A stretch of DNA of 64,000 nt from assembly GCF_002117485.1 (NCBI RefSeq), contig NZ_CP021032.1, positions 434,001 through 498,000 on the forward strand, in the 5' to 3' direction. Made by a program: the position numbers and the translations under genes. Below are positions 31,302-40,556 of this stretch, one piece after another; positions within the stretch are counted from its first letter, which is position 1; each line of letters begins with the position of its first letter. This DNA is from Rhizobium sp. NXC14 (lineage in GTDB: Bacteria; Pseudomonadota; Alphaproteobacteria; Rhizobiales; Rhizobiaceae). Under the pieces are notes generated by a model. That model ran no database searches. It was not told the DNA's origin and was given only the letters and a program-made list of their open reading frames with translations.

Positions 31302-33059
31302 TCAATTCAGGCCGGCACGGGTAAGTCCTTCGATCAGACGCGCCCGATCCTCGGCGCGGACGAAAGAAGATGTTGCTCCGACCGCGTCCCGTGAGATGTC
31401 AGGAACTAGCGATTTAAGCCGTTCGAGCAAGTCCGTGGCAGCCTCCCGGTTGTCGAGAAGTCCGGCACAGGCCGTGCCAATGATCAGTGGAACCGCATGG
31501 CCGGACCGCAATCGATGCGCCTCCCGTGCGTAACTCAATCCAAGTTCGTAATTCGCGCCCTGGAAATGAGCCATGGCGTAGTAAAACTGAAAGTCGCCGA
31601 GAAAAGCCTCGCGCGGGCTCAGTCTGAGGGCGTAGTCGATGCAAGGAATGGCGTCCGCCGCGCGGCCCCCGTTGGCATGCGCAAGTCCCAACTGGCCGTG
31701 TGCAAACGCGGAGTTGGGGTTGATCGCGACAGCCTGGCTGATCGCTGCCACCGCCAGGACATTGTCGCGCGTCGCAAAGGCTATCATCGCCTGCGCAAGG
31801 TAAGTCCACGGTTCCTTATCGTCCGCGGCCATGGCTTGTTGGACGACATCCCTGGCAAGGGCCAAGGCATATCCCATGTCCTCCCACCCCTGGAACGCGC
31901 GCCACGTGGTAATCCAACCTTTCATGGCGAGCGCCTGAGCATAGCCGGGGGCAAGTTCGATTGCCCGATCGAGCAGCGGGAGCATCTTCCTGCTGCTCTC
32001 CTCAGACAGTTGGGAACACAGGAACACCGCCCGCACGACACATTCCCAGGCATCAAGGCCATGATGCGGCTTTGGGCTTTCGCGAGCATGCTCCGCCGCC
32101 AGGAGTTCCGGGCCGATGCGGCCGACGACGCTTGCGGTGATTTCGTCCTGAATGGCGAAGATCTCGCCGAGGTCGCCGTCGTACCTCTCGGCCCAGAGAT
32201 GGACGTCGGAGGCCGCATCGATGAGCTGCGCGGTCACCCTCATCCGGCTGCCGGACTTGCGGACACTCCCCTCGAGAACATAGCGGACCCCGAGTTCGCG
32301 CCCGATGGCGCGCACATCCACGGGCTTTCCCTTGTAGGTGAACATCGTGTTGCGGGCGATCACGAAGAAGCCCTTGAGCTTGGATAGCGCGGTGGTGATG
32401 TCCTCGGTCAGCCCATCGCTGAAGAAGTCCTGCTCCGGCTCGGCGCTCAGGGCATTGAACGGCAGCACGGCAATGGATGGCCGCTCCGGAAGTGCAGACC
32501 TCAACGATGCCGTTCCGGCGGCCGTCCTTTCCTGAAGGGGGCGGTACAGTCGCACCGGCCTTTCCATATTCTTCAGCGCGCGCTCGCCGAGGTTTTCGAA
32601 GTCGCAGTCAAGCTTGCCCTGGAGGTGATCGTAGGCCGTGCCGGAAATGCAAATGCCCCCCGGATCCGCCAAGGTCTGGAGGCGGGCCGCGATGTTAACG
32701 CCATCGCCGTAGAGATCCCCATCGAGCTCGTGGATCACATCACCCAGATTGACTCCGATCCGGAAGACGATGCGTCGCTCCGTCGGGATATCCGCTTGGT
32801 TCTCGGCAACCCCCTTCTGGATGGCGACAGCGCACGCGACGGCATCGACGACCGAGCCGAACTCCACGAGCGCACCGTCGCCCATCAGCTTGACGATACG
32901 GCCCTGATGCTCAGCCAGCAGCGGATCGATCACCTCCCGGCGCAGAATCTTGAGGGCCGAAAACGTCCCAGTCTCGTCATGTTCGACGAGGCGGGAATAG
33001 CCGACGACGTCAGCGGCCAGGATCGCGGCCAGCCGCCGTTCTGCTCTTGCGGTTGCCAT
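31302..33059 (-). CDS. Class III adenylate/guanylate cyclase with TPR region
   Basis: 585 aa. Residues ~8-180 are a class III nucleotide cyclase domain: LAADVVGYSRL supplies the first metal Asp, VKLMGDGALVEF the second, and GVNIAARLQ the transition-state Arg/Asn region. After a linker a TolB/CsgG-like segment follows (SIAVLPFNALSAEPEQDFF, DGLTEDITTALSKLKGFFVIARN), and then TPR-like helical repeats (~310-585). This architecture is widespread and often multi-copy in rhizobia. The product is probably cAMP; its signal is unknown. Cytoplasmic, no membrane segment. GGGGAGACAGCC precedes the ATG. Confidence 0.92.
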   Translation of the reverse strand: MATARAERRLAAILAADVVGYSRLVEHDETGTFSALKILRREVIDPLLAEHQGRIVKLMGDGALVEFGSVVDAVACAVAIQKGVAENQADIPTERRIVFRIGVNLGDVIHELDGDLYGDGVNIAARLQTLADPGGICISGTAYDHLQGKLDCDFENLGERALKNMERPVRLYRPLQERTAAGTASLRSALPERPSIAVLPFNALSAEPEQDFFSDGLTEDITTALSKLKGFFVIARNTMFTYKGKPVDVRAIGRELGVRYVLEGSVRKSGSRMRVTAQLIDAASDVHLWAERYDGDLGEIFAIQDEITASVVGRIGPELLAAEHARESPKPHHGLDAWECVVRAVFLCSQLSEESSRKMLPLLDRAIELAPGYAQALAMKGWITTWRAFQGWEDMGYALALARDVVQQAMAADDKEPWTYLAQAMIAFATRDNVLAVAAISQAVAINPNSAFAHGQLGLAHANGGRAADAIPCIDYALRLSPREAFLGDFQFYYAMAHFQGANYELGLSYAREAHRLRSGHAVPLIIGTACAGLLDNREAATDLLERLKSLVPDISRDAVGATSSFVRAEDRARLIEGLTRAGLN

Positions 33060-33414
33060 GGCTGTCTCCCCTCAGGAGATGCGCCGAATGAAGTCCAGGC
33101 GATTGACGCAACATGCACCATCCGGCTGCCCGACACCGCGACCGTGCCGGTTCATGATACCACTGAGACCGTCATATGGCGACGCTTCATAAGGGTGCCG
33201 CCTCCAACAGAACAGGAGCCGCGAAGCGGTCAACGCAAATAGAGTCCGATCCCCGGGCGTGCAAGTCTACTCACGTCTTAGCCCGAATTAACTAAGAAGA
33301 TCACACAATTAGTAAGTTGATCTGTCGCCGCTCTGATTATAGTCTCTCTATCTTATGGGAAGGCATAAATCCTCCTCCGACTGCAGAGATCAGCCGGAAA
33401 TGGAGGTTTTTGCT

Positions 33415-33486
33415 ATGGGCAAAACGTTCTCACGTGTCAGATGGATTGCGTATCGCGCGTTGAAGCCGATAGCCGACCTCCAATGA
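33415..33486 (+). CDS. Candidate 23-aa peptide
   Basis: ATG at 33415 with GGAGG 9 bases upstream and stop TGA at 33484-33486; the product would start MGKTFSRVRWIAYRA and end IADLQ, basic and weakly amphipathic. A good ribosome site is the only positive evidence. It could be a leader peptide for the gene at 33635. Conservation in other rhizobia would decide. Confidence 0.25.
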   Translation: MGKTFSRVRWIAYRALKPIADLQ

Positions 33487-33510
33487 GGAGAATCCTAACA
33501 TCCGATTCAG

Positions 33511-33556
33511 CTCCCGCCGCGAGGCGGAGGAATCGTCGTCCGTTGGCGACCAACGC
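33511..33556 (+). other. Tandem hairpins upstream of the small secreted protein
   Basis: CCGCC/GGCGG around a GCGA tetraloop (33514-33527) is followed by CGTTGG/CCAACG around CGA (about 33541-33555). Two compact hairpins in a row ~80 nt before the gene at 33635 suggest a structured 5' leader or a terminator for the upstream mini-ORF. No riboswitch class recognised. Confidence 0.35.
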
Positions 33557-33634
33557 CAGGGGAGCCAACATATCTCAAAAGAACGCTCTGGCGCATGCCT
33601 GATGTTAGTGAACCCCGATCAAGGAGCATGTACC

Positions 33635-33877
33635 ATGTCCAGACTTACGCTTTCGGTTTTCACCGCCCTCGCACTTCTGCTCGGTGGGCTTCAGTCGACG
33701 TTTGCTGCCAACAGCAATTCACGGGACGAGACCACAACCATGGGCGAAAGCGGCAAGACGCCGCCGAACGACAATGCAGGAAGCAGCAGCGGCACCAAGG
33801 ACACCTCAACAAACAAGGGCAACCCGGAGAACTTCAACTGCAACGACTGCGGTTCGAGCGGGCCCGGCAACAAATGA
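33635..33877 (+). CDS. Small secreted Ser/Asn/Gly-rich protein
   Basis: 80 aa from the ATG at 33635, where AAGGAG lies eight bases upstream and a signal peptide begins (MSRLTLSVFTALALLLGG, cleavage near TFAA). The mature ~55 residues are hydrophilic and disordered-looking, rich in Ser, Asn, Thr and Gly, and contain one CxxC (CNDC). Similar short secreted peptides of unknown function are common in Rhizobium. No partner identified in the neighbourhood. Confidence 0.7.
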   Translation: MSRLTLSVFTALALLLGGLQSTFAANSNSRDETTTMGESGKTPPNDNAGSSSGTKDTSTNKGNPENFNCNDCGSSGPGNK

Positions 33878-34008
33878 GGCTAATCCGGACGGCATCGCGT
33901 TTGGACAAACGTGGCAAAGCCAATCCATTGGATGGCTAACTCTGCCGCACAGATTTTCGTCATGCGAAAGGCGTGGCGAGGGCATACTCAAGGTGCCTCC
34001 GGGGGGGT

Positions 34009-34096
34009 CCGCAGATTTGCCAGGCGAATCTGCGGGCCGCCTGATCGACCGGCCGGCTTGGCCGTAGGCGTGACTGCGGCGCGCTCTGGCCGGTCG
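34009..34096. repeat. Compound inverted-repeat element
   Basis: CCGCAGATT (34009-34017) and AATCTGCGG (34027-34035) form a perfect 9-bp stem with a 9-nt loop; directly after it CGACCGGCC (34046-34054) and GGCCGGTCG (34088-34096) form a second perfect 9-bp inverted repeat with a 33-nt loop. The pair sits in the convergent gap between the small secreted protein and the FHA gene. Either a bidirectional terminator or a small repeated mobile element. Confidence 0.6.
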
Positions 34097-34133
34097 ACCC
34101 TCCGAGCCGTTTTGAAGAGTTTCGAACCGCCAA

Positions 34134-35009
34134 TCACCGCCGCGCCGGCGGCTTGGTGGCGGCGCGCCGCTGCAGTGCAAAACGCGCGGCCGAGCAGTTG
34201 ACGTCGGGAACGAGATCGTACGTCTGCTGGTAGAGGCTCTGCGCCAGTGTGTTGTTGCCGCGGTTTTCCGAGGCAAGGGCGGCGAGCGCCGTGCGCTTGT
34301 AGGCCTCGACGATCGGCTCCGCCGCTTTTGCCAGCGCCGCGTCGTCGGCGGGGTCGGTTGCCAGCGCAAGCGCGGCATAGGTGACATCGCCATCCCGGCC
34401 GACGCGGCCGCCGACGGCGCCGTTGAAAGTCTGCTCGGAAACCTGGCGCAGGCGCCTGGCGTTCTTGATGCATGTCGGGATGCGGGCAGCTTCGGCATTG
34501 ATGCGCTCGGCCGTCGGGCCGGCCTCCGTGCTGCCGCCGCCGGAGAGGATGACGTAGCCGATGATCCCGACGACGGCGAGGTAGACGAGGCCTATGGCGG
34601 CGAGGAAGGCCGGCTGTTTGAAAAGCGGCTTTTTCGGCTTGCCGTCGTCTGCCTTGGCAGCCTCCTTTTTCGGCGCCTCCTTGGCCGGCGCCTTCTCCAG
34701 AAACTGGAATTCGACATCCTTGCCGAGACGGAAACTGTCGCCTGTTTTGAGCGAGGCGGTCTGCAGCAGCGCCTCACCGCGCAGCATGATCGGGTTCAGC
34801 CCCATGCGGCGGATGATGAAGCCGCCGTCGCTCTGCTTTTCGATGCGGGCGTGGATCGGCGCCAGGAACGGATCATCGACGACGATATCGGCATTGGCTG
34901 CCCGGCCGATCGACATTTCCGCCCGGTCGAGCACATGGCTGCGGCTCTGGCCGCCGGGGCCGGTTTGCAGAAGGCTCGGTTTGTTGCCGCGAAAAAAGGA
35001 AAAGACCAT
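34134..35009 (-). CDS. FHA-domain membrane protein, last gene of the Tad-like cluster
   Basis: 291 aa. Residues ~15-105 are an FHA domain: MSIGRAANADIVVDD has the conserved Gly-Arg, and FLAPIHARIE the following His. After a Lys/Ala-rich linker, one transmembrane helix (~134-156) leads to a ~135-residue extracytoplasmic domain containing two Cys (CIKN, NCSAA) that may form a disulphide. FHA domains bind phosphothreonine, so the pilus machine is probably controlled by a Ser/Thr kinase. The gene starts 2 bp after the TadC-like gene, so it is the 3' end of that operon. Outer function unknown. Confidence 0.85.
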   Translation of the reverse strand: MVFSFFRGNKPSLLQTGPGGQSRSHVLDRAEMSIGRAANADIVVDDPFLAPIHARIEKQSDGGFIIRRMGLNPIMLRGEALLQTASLKTGDSFRLGKDVEFQFLEKAPAKEAPKKEAAKADDGKPKKPLFKQPAFLAAIGLVYLAVVGIIGYVILSGGGSTEAGPTAERINAEAARIPTCIKNARRLRQVSEQTFNGAVGGRVGRDGDVTYAALALATDPADDAALAKAAEPIVEAYKRTALAALASENRGNNTLAQSLYQQTYDLVPDVNCSAARFALQRRAATKPPARR

Positions 35010-35011
35010 GA

Positions 35012-35917
35012 TCAGAACATCCCACTCGACATCATCTCGACGATAGCAGGCGCCAGCACCAGAAGCAGGATCGACACGACGATCAACATCGCCGGCATGA
35101 CAATCTTGGCCTTCAGCTTCTCACTGGCCCTGTCGGCCTTTTCCCAGCGGCGGAAGCGCAGGTCGCGCGCATGTTCGCGCAAAAGCTCGACGCGGTTGCT
35201 GCCCTCGACCTCGCCCTGGATGACGGCGCGGATGACGCGCACCACCTCCTCGGCCGTCATGCGCGCCTCCAGGCGCTGCAGCGCCTCGATCATGCCGGTG
35301 CCGAGCGCCACGTCCTTCAGCGTCTGCTCGATCTCCTCGGTCATCACGGTGCCCGGTGCTGCCTCGGCATAGAGCCGCAGGCTTTCCGGCAGGGTCGCCT
35401 GCGCCTGCTGAGTCATGACGACGAGATCGAGGAAATAGGGAAATTCGCGCGAGATGCGTTCCTTGCGGTCCTGCATCTTGTCGTCGGCGACGACCCAGAA
35501 GTAGATGGCGGGGATGAAGCCGAGGATCAGGCCGGCGGCTAGCCCGCCGATGACGCTGCCGCTCGCAATGCCGAACAGCATACCGAGCAGGATGAAGCCG
35601 AAGAGGCTGAGGACGACGAGAAGGGCGATATATTCACGCCCCGTCACGCCGCCGAAGGGCCGGCCGCCATAGATCAGCTTCTTTTCGAGCTGCGCACCGA
35701 AATCGGCCAGAAGCGGCTCGAACTGCCTCAGCACGAATTCGACCGGCGTGCGCATGCCGATGCTGTCGACGATATTCGGAGGCGGCCCGTCGCCACCGGC
35801 CGACCGCCGCACCACCTTGATGCTGCCGAGGAGATCGCCGATCCACCAGACGATGAGCGCCGCAGTGACGCCGGCAAGGACGATGATGATCGGGGCAAGG
35901 GGGAGTTCCGACATCAT
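35012..35917 (-). CDS. tadC: Tad-like pilus inner-membrane protein (TadC, type II secretion F family)
   Basis: 301 aa. Four hydrophobic segments in the usual arrangement (~7-27, ~110-155, ~275-295), with the cytoplasmic GspF-like domain between (MQDRKERISREFPYFLDLVVMT, LRLYAEAAPGTVMTEEIEQ, GTGMIEALQRLEARM). TadC works with TadB as the platform for the extension ATPase in type IVc pili. Its ATG overlaps the TadB stop (ATGA). Confidence 0.92.
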   Translation of the reverse strand: MMSELPLAPIIIVLAGVTAALIVWWIGDLLGSIKVVRRSAGGDGPPPNIVDSIGMRTPVEFVLRQFEPLLADFGAQLEKKLIYGGRPFGGVTGREYIALLVVLSLFGFILLGMLFGIASGSVIGGLAAGLILGFIPAIYFWVVADDKMQDRKERISREFPYFLDLVVMTQQAQATLPESLRLYAEAAPGTVMTEEIEQTLKDVALGTGMIEALQRLEARMTAEEVVRVIRAVIQGEVEGSNRVELLREHARDLRFRRWEKADRASEKLKAKIVMPAMLIVVSILLLVLAPAIVEMMSSGMF

Positions 35918-36777
35918 ACCGACACCTTCATCATCGAGCGCATCCAGAAGAACCCGGTGGCATAGAGAATGGCGCCGACGATCGCGATGACGATGCCGAT
36001 GGCGTTGCCGAACACCTTGTCGATCAGCTCCGGCTGGCCGAAGAAGATCATCAGGATCATGAACAGCGCGCCGCCATTGACGACGCGGAAGTTCATCCGC
36101 GCCTGTGACGACGAGGTGCTGATCTTCTGGTCGAGCTTCCAGATCTCCTTGAAGGATTTCGACATTTCCGTCAGCGGCTCGGATATGTCGCCGCCTTGGC
36201 GGGCAAACAGGCCGAGGGCGGCGTCAACCATCTTGAAATGCAGGCTCGGCACCGTGCGGCCGTGGCGGTCGAGCGCTTCGACCAGTCCGATGCCGAGCTT
36301 CTGTTCGCGGGCGATGCGCTCGAATTCGCGCGAGGCCGGCATCTGGCCGGTGTCGGCGACCGCATTGACGGCGACAGCGAGCGGCTTGCCGGTGCGCACC
36401 GCCGAAACGATCTGGTCGACGGCATAGGGAAGCTGCGATTCGATCTGCAGCCAGCGGCGCCGCAGGAAATAACGGATCGTCGCCTTGGGCAGGAAGAAGG
36501 CGACGGGAATGGCAACGACGATGCCGAAGATCGGCCCGAAGATCAGCGAGATCAGAGCGAAGACGATGATGGCGGTGATGGTATAGGCGAGGATCATCGT
36601 ATAGGGCGGCACGGCGTCGCGGCCGAAGACCTGGGCCGCTTCGCTGGCGAGCGCGATATCGCGTTCGGTGGCGCGAAGCAGCGGCGCCGGCCATTGCATC
36701 GGCGCGCCCCAGACGAGCAGCCCCGCCGTCACTGCGCCGAGGGCGATCGTCACGATCTGCAGAAGGCTGATGTCCAT
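35914..36777 (-). CDS. tadB: Tad-like pilus inner-membrane protein (TadB, type II secretion F family)
   Basis: 287 aa from the ATG at 36777 (GAGGGTGGAACC upstream), where the first membrane segment begins. Hydrophobic segments at ~5-22, ~60-105 and ~235-280 flank a GspF-type cytoplasmic domain (LQIESQLPYAVDQIVSAVRTGKPLA is the conserved entry, and LFARQGGDISEPL the second). It pairs with TadC downstream. Confidence 0.92.
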   Translation of the reverse strand: MDISLLQIVTIALGAVTAGLLVWGAPMQWPAPLLRATERDIALASEAAQVFGRDAVPPYTMILAYTITAIIVFALISLIFGPIFGIVVAIPVAFFLPKATIRYFLRRRWLQIESQLPYAVDQIVSAVRTGKPLAVAVNAVADTGQMPASREFERIAREQKLGIGLVEALDRHGRTVPSLHFKMVDAALGLFARQGGDISEPLTEMSKSFKEIWKLDQKISTSSSQARMNFRVVNGGALFMILMIFFGQPELIDKVFGNAIGIVIAIVGAILYATGFFWMRSMMKVSV

Positions 36778-36787
36778 GGTTCCACCC

Positions 36788-38686
36788 TCAAACGAACATA
36801 TCGAGGTTCTTGATCTCGCCGTCTTCGCCGAAGGCGACGAGTTCGGCGACGAAGCTCGGCAGATAGCCGGTGAAGGCATGCACCGCCTGGCCGCCGGCGC
36901 GGCCGACGAGATTGAAGATCGGCTCGACGATGATGAGGCCGGTATCCGGATCGATGCCGATCACCTCGGATATTTCGGTGACGGCGCGCCGGCCGCTTTC
37001 CAGGCGGTTGAGCTGCACGACGAGCTCGACGGCGGCGACGATCTGCTGGCGGATCGCCGTCACCGGCAGCGAGCTCTGGCCCTGCAGCACCATCACCTCA
37101 AGGCGGGTCATCATGTCCTGCGGCGTGTTGGCATGCGCCGTCGTCATCGAGCCGGCATGGCCGGTGTTCATCGCCTGCAGCATGTCGATCGCCTCGGCGC
37201 CGCGGCACTCGCCGACGATGATGCGGTCGGGGCGCATGCGCAACGCATTGCGCACGAGGTCGCGGATGGTGACGCTGGTTTCGCTCTCCGCCGTCTTCGG
37301 CCGCGATTGCAGGTAGACAACGTGAATGCCGTCGAGCTGCAGTTCGGACGTGTCCTCGACGGCAACGACGCGCTCGCCGACCGGAATGAATTGCGACAGG
37401 CTGTTCAGCAGCGTCGTCTTGCCGGAGCCGGTGCCGCCTGAGACGACGATATTCTTGCGAGCGCGCACCGCCGCCTCGAGGAAGGCGCGCATCGGTTCAC
37501 TGAGGGCGCCGGCGGCCACCAGCTTGCTGATATCGAGCCGCGACTTGCCGCCGAACTTGCGGATGGTGAGGCAGGCGCCCTTGACGGCGAGCGGCGGGAT
37601 GACGGCGTTGACGCGCGAACCGTCCGGCATGCGGAAGTCGGCCATTGCCTCGCTCTCGTTGATAGAGCGGTTGGAATCGACGGCGATGCGCTCGATCACC
37701 TTCATCAGCTGCCGCTCATTGGCGAAGGCGAAGGGATAGCGTTCGAGCAGTCCGAATTTCTCGACATAGATCTCGTCGTACCGCGTCACCATGATTTCCG
37801 AGATGACGTCGAGATCCATCAGTTCCGAGATCGTGCCCCAGCGATACATCAGCTCCTCGATATTCGAGCGCAGGTGCATATGGGCGATCTCGTAGCGGTC
37901 GCCGGCGTTGAACAGCGCCTGCCTGGCCTGGAAGGCGGCGCCGAACTTGGTGTCGAGCTGCGCGAAGTCGGAACGGGTGGATTCGAAGTTGAGCTTCAGC
38001 TGCAGCGCCGAGATCAGCGCCTTGCCGACATCGAAGAGCCGGCGGTTGTCCTGCTCTTCGCGTGCGAGGCTTGCCGCATTCGATGCGCCGTCGCGCCGGC
38101 CGGTGCGGGCAATGCGTTTTGCCAGCCACCGGTAGACGGCGTTCTTGATGACGAGGATGACGAGATCCTGCGGTGCGGCGTCCAGCGCCTCCTTGATGAA
38201 CAGGTCGAGGCGCTCGCGGATGCGGCTGCGCGTCTCCTCGCGGCCGAAATCGGAGGATTTCACCAGCCGGTCATATTGCGTGTCTTTTAGCAATCGCTCA
38301 TGGATTTCCATCTGCAACGCCAGCACCCGCTCCTGGTCCGGAAACTGCGTCACCGCCTCCGGCGCCGCCGCCGGCTCGACCAGTTCGATCGTGACATTCG
38401 GCACCCAGATCGACATGCCGGCCGAGACCGCCACCGGCGTGCCGGCCCGAAGCGGCTGGTCGTCGACCCGGGTCGGGTTGCGGCCATGATGCTGCACCGA
38501 CCATCCCTGGCCGGACTTGCGCAACACGAATTGCGGCGAGGAGACGTGGCTGCCGCGCAGGCGCACGACGCCGGCGCCGGCGGGAAGCGAAAGCGTGCTG
38601 CTTTCGCCGACGAAATAGGTCTCGTTCGCCGAGAGCGGGATCACCTCCCGTCCGCTGCCGTCCTCATAGGAAATCTTCAACAGCAT
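36788..38686 (-). CDS. cpaF: CpaF/TadA-type secretion ATPase with N-terminal FHA-like domain
   Basis: 632 aa, ~150-200 longer than ordinary CpaF because of an N-terminal FHA-like region (~1-105; WSVQHHGRNPTRVDDQPLRAG). The usual phosphate-contacting Arg of FHA is not obvious, so binding may be altered. The rest is a complete type II/IV secretion ATPase: Walker A VSGGTGSGKTTLLN, Asp box VVAVEDTSEL, Walker B RPDRIIVGECRGAE and His box MTTAHANTPQD. It powers pilus extension. A second, FHA-less CpaF is encoded at 45074-46228 on the opposite strand. Confidence 0.93.
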   Translation of the reverse strand: MLLKISYEDGSGREVIPLSANETYFVGESSTLSLPAGAGVVRLRGSHVSSPQFVLRKSGQGWSVQHHGRNPTRVDDQPLRAGTPVAVSAGMSIWVPNVTIELVEPAAAPEAVTQFPDQERVLALQMEIHERLLKDTQYDRLVKSSDFGREETRSRIRERLDLFIKEALDAAPQDLVILVIKNAVYRWLAKRIARTGRRDGASNAASLAREEQDNRRLFDVGKALISALQLKLNFESTRSDFAQLDTKFGAAFQARQALFNAGDRYEIAHMHLRSNIEELMYRWGTISELMDLDVISEIMVTRYDEIYVEKFGLLERYPFAFANERQLMKVIERIAVDSNRSINESEAMADFRMPDGSRVNAVIPPLAVKGACLTIRKFGGKSRLDISKLVAAGALSEPMRAFLEAAVRARKNIVVSGGTGSGKTTLLNSLSQFIPVGERVVAVEDTSELQLDGIHVVYLQSRPKTAESETSVTIRDLVRNALRMRPDRIIVGECRGAEAIDMLQAMNTGHAGSMTTAHANTPQDMMTRLEVMVLQGQSSLPVTAIRQQIVAAVELVVQLNRLESGRRAVTEISEVIGIDPDTGLIIVEPIFNLVGRAGGQAVHAFTGYLPSFVAELVAFGEDGEIKNLDMFV

Positions 38687-38705
38687 GGCTCAATCCCCGA
38701 AACGA

Positions 38706-39644
38706 TCACATGCGCGTCCAGTTGATGCTCGGCAGGTCTTCGACGCTGTTATCCGTCGGATTGCGCAGCACGAGGTTGAGGCTGCCGTTCGCCTGGCCCA
38801 TGGCGAAGATCAGCATCTCGGCTTCCGACGGCGTCACCTCGACCGTCACGTGATTATAGCTGCTATTGGCCTTGGTGACCGCACCTTCCGGGGTGGTCGC
38901 CGCCCCGACGGCGAGCACCTTGACGTTTTGCAGGAAGGTGCGGGTGACGACGCGGGTGCGCGAGCTGATGCCGAGCTTGTAGTCCTGCGCCTGCTTCCGG
39001 TAGGCGTTGATGTCGTTCTCGTCGGCGCCCGGATATTGGGTGAGATAGTTCTTCAGCATCTGCTCGACCGGCGAGGGCGGCTGGGCCGGAGCCTGCGGCT
39101 GCGTGGTTGCGGCGGGCGTCTGGCCGGGTGCGGCCGGTGGCTGCCCGGGGGTTCCGGGCTGCACCGCGGCGGGCGGCGCCACCGGCTCGACCGGTTCGTC
39201 GACGGTGCCGAGAATATCGACATAGCTGCCCGGCTCGACGAAATGGCCGACGGCCTCGGCGGCATTGACCGGCAGGGTCAGCGCCCGCTTGCCGGGCGCG
39301 ATCATCGTCGTCAGCCGACCGCCGTCGGTATCGTCGAAATACTGGAAGAGCAGCACCGAGCCGGCCGGAATGTCGGCCGCCGCCGTCCGGTCCTTCAGCC
39401 ATTCCTGATAGGCGCTGGCGGCAGGCACGGCGAGCTTGGCGAGCGCCCCGAAGCTTTCCGGCAGCATCACCGGTTCGGCGAGCATGTCGGGGGTGATCGC
39501 CTGTCCTCTCGTCACCTTCTTGTCGGGCTGGAGCCGCATGAAGGCATAGGCCACCTGCTCGTTCTTGACGCTCTCTGTCCAGAAGTAGAGGAGAACGCCG
39601 GTGATCAGCCCGACGATCACAGCGGCAATGAGCTTCCAGTTCAT
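38706..39644 (-). CDS. cpaB: Pilus assembly protein CpaB/RcpC-like
   Basis: 312 aa. One N-terminal membrane helix (~5-22), a SAF domain (VTRGQAITPDML, ~45-110), and an RcpC-like domain with a Pro/Ala/Gln-rich insertion (~150-190). In Tad systems CpaB sits in the periplasm beside the secretin. The secretin itself (CpaC/RcpA) was not found in this cluster. The start overlaps the stop of the upstream gene (ATGA). Confidence 0.9.
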   Translation of the reverse strand: MNWKLIAAVIVGLITGVLLYFWTESVKNEQVAYAFMRLQPDKKVTRGQAITPDMLAEPVMLPESFGALAKLAVPAASAYQEWLKDRTAAADIPAGSVLLFQYFDDTDGGRLTTMIAPGKRALTLPVNAAEAVGHFVEPGSYVDILGTVDEPVEPVAPPAAVQPGTPGQPPAAPGQTPAATTQPQAPAQPPSPVEQMLKNYLTQYPGADENDINAYRKQAQDYKLGISSRTRVVTRTFLQNVKVLAVGAATTPEGAVTKANSSYNHVTVEVTPSEAEMLIFAMGQANGSLNLVLRNPTDNSVEDLPSINWTRM

Positions 39645-40555
39645 GGTGTTGTTCCTTCGACGAAGGGTTGCCTGATTTGAATGACCTCAACGGTCCTGCC
39701 GTCGGTTCTGCTTCTGGTGTAGAGAACATTGGCTTCGACGCTGCCGCGCCGGCCGTAAAGCGCGGTGACCCCGCCGCGCTCGGCCGGCGGCGTTTCGATG
39801 GTGAAGCCGTCGCGGACGAGCAGGTCGGCGCGCTGACCGGACCAGCGCGCGGCGGCGAGCGTGCCCTTCGACACGACCGTGCGCGACATATGGCCTTTGT
39901 CATGGTCGCCGATATCGCTCAGCACCTCGACGCCGGCCGGCGGACGCAGCGACGTCGGCAGCTTGGCGACATCGGCAGGGGCGGCGAAGGCCGGCAGGGT
40001 GGCGGCGACATCGTCGAAGCGGCTCATCAGCACTTCGGTCATCGGCGCATCGGCAGGCCGGCGGATCATGATCGAGACGCCCGGAATCGGCGCTCTCGTC
40101 GAAGGATCGTTCGGATCCTGCTGTCTCATATAGTCGAGCGCAGCCTCGCCGTCGCCGTCGAAGAAGCGCACGACAACGGCGAGATCGTCGCGGATCCGGC
40201 TCACCTTCGGGACGATCATCATGTTGGCGGCGATGACGGCGGTCAGTTCCTCCCGGTCACTGCTTTTCGGCATGGCCGGCCGGGTATTGGCGGCCAGCAC
40301 CCGCAGCCACTCGTCGGTAATATCGGCAATGCTGCGATCGCTCTGGTAGGGCGTGAACTCGAGCGGCTGGCCGTTGATGACGAGATCGCGCGGCGCCCGT
40401 TCCGGCGTCCCGAGGATGCCCGCCAGCATCGAATTCAGCGTCACCCGGATATCCTTGTAGATCTCGGCGCGGCCGGGTGTGCCCATGACCACGGCGAGGC
40501 CGACGACCAGGGCGGTGCCGAGGAGATGAACGGAGATGCGTGAGCGCTGTGCCAT
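39641..40555 (-). CDS. Secreted hypothetical protein of the Tad-like cluster
   Basis: 304 aa from the ATG at 40555, chosen because a signal peptide follows (cleavage after GRA). The open frame reaches 40909 but overlaps the TadE-like gene and is not protein-like there. The mature protein is mixed alpha/beta with a motif VVVRFFDGDGEAALDYM; no family recognised. It is coupled to CpaB by a 4-bp overlap and starts one base after the TadE-like stop, so it belongs to the pilus operon. Given the missing secretin, it might take part in outer-membrane passage, but this is speculation. Confidence 0.75.
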   Translation of the reverse strand: MAQRSRISVHLLGTALVVGLAVVMGTPGRAEIYKDIRVTLNSMLAGILGTPERAPRDLVINGQPLEFTPYQSDRSIADITDEWLRVLAANTRPAMPKSSDREELTAVIAANMMIVPKVSRIRDDLAVVVRFFDGDGEAALDYMRQQDPNDPSTRAPIPGVSIMIRRPADAPMTEVLMSRFDDVAATLPAFAAPADVAKLPTSLRPPAGVEVLSDIGDHDKGHMSRTVVSKGTLAAARWSGQRADLLVRDGFTIETPPAERGGVTALYGRRGSVEANVLYTRSRTDGRTVEVIQIRQPFVEGTTP

Positions 40556-40556
40556 G

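Larger units (their letters stand above)
33060..33634. other. Long intergenic region with a candidate 23-codon ORF and two hairpins
   Basis: 575 bp, AT-richer than average. Apart from the small ORF at 33415 and the hairpins at 33511-33556 listed separately, no gene is evident. It must contain promoters for the cyclase (minus) and the small secreted protein (plus). Confidence 0.5.
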
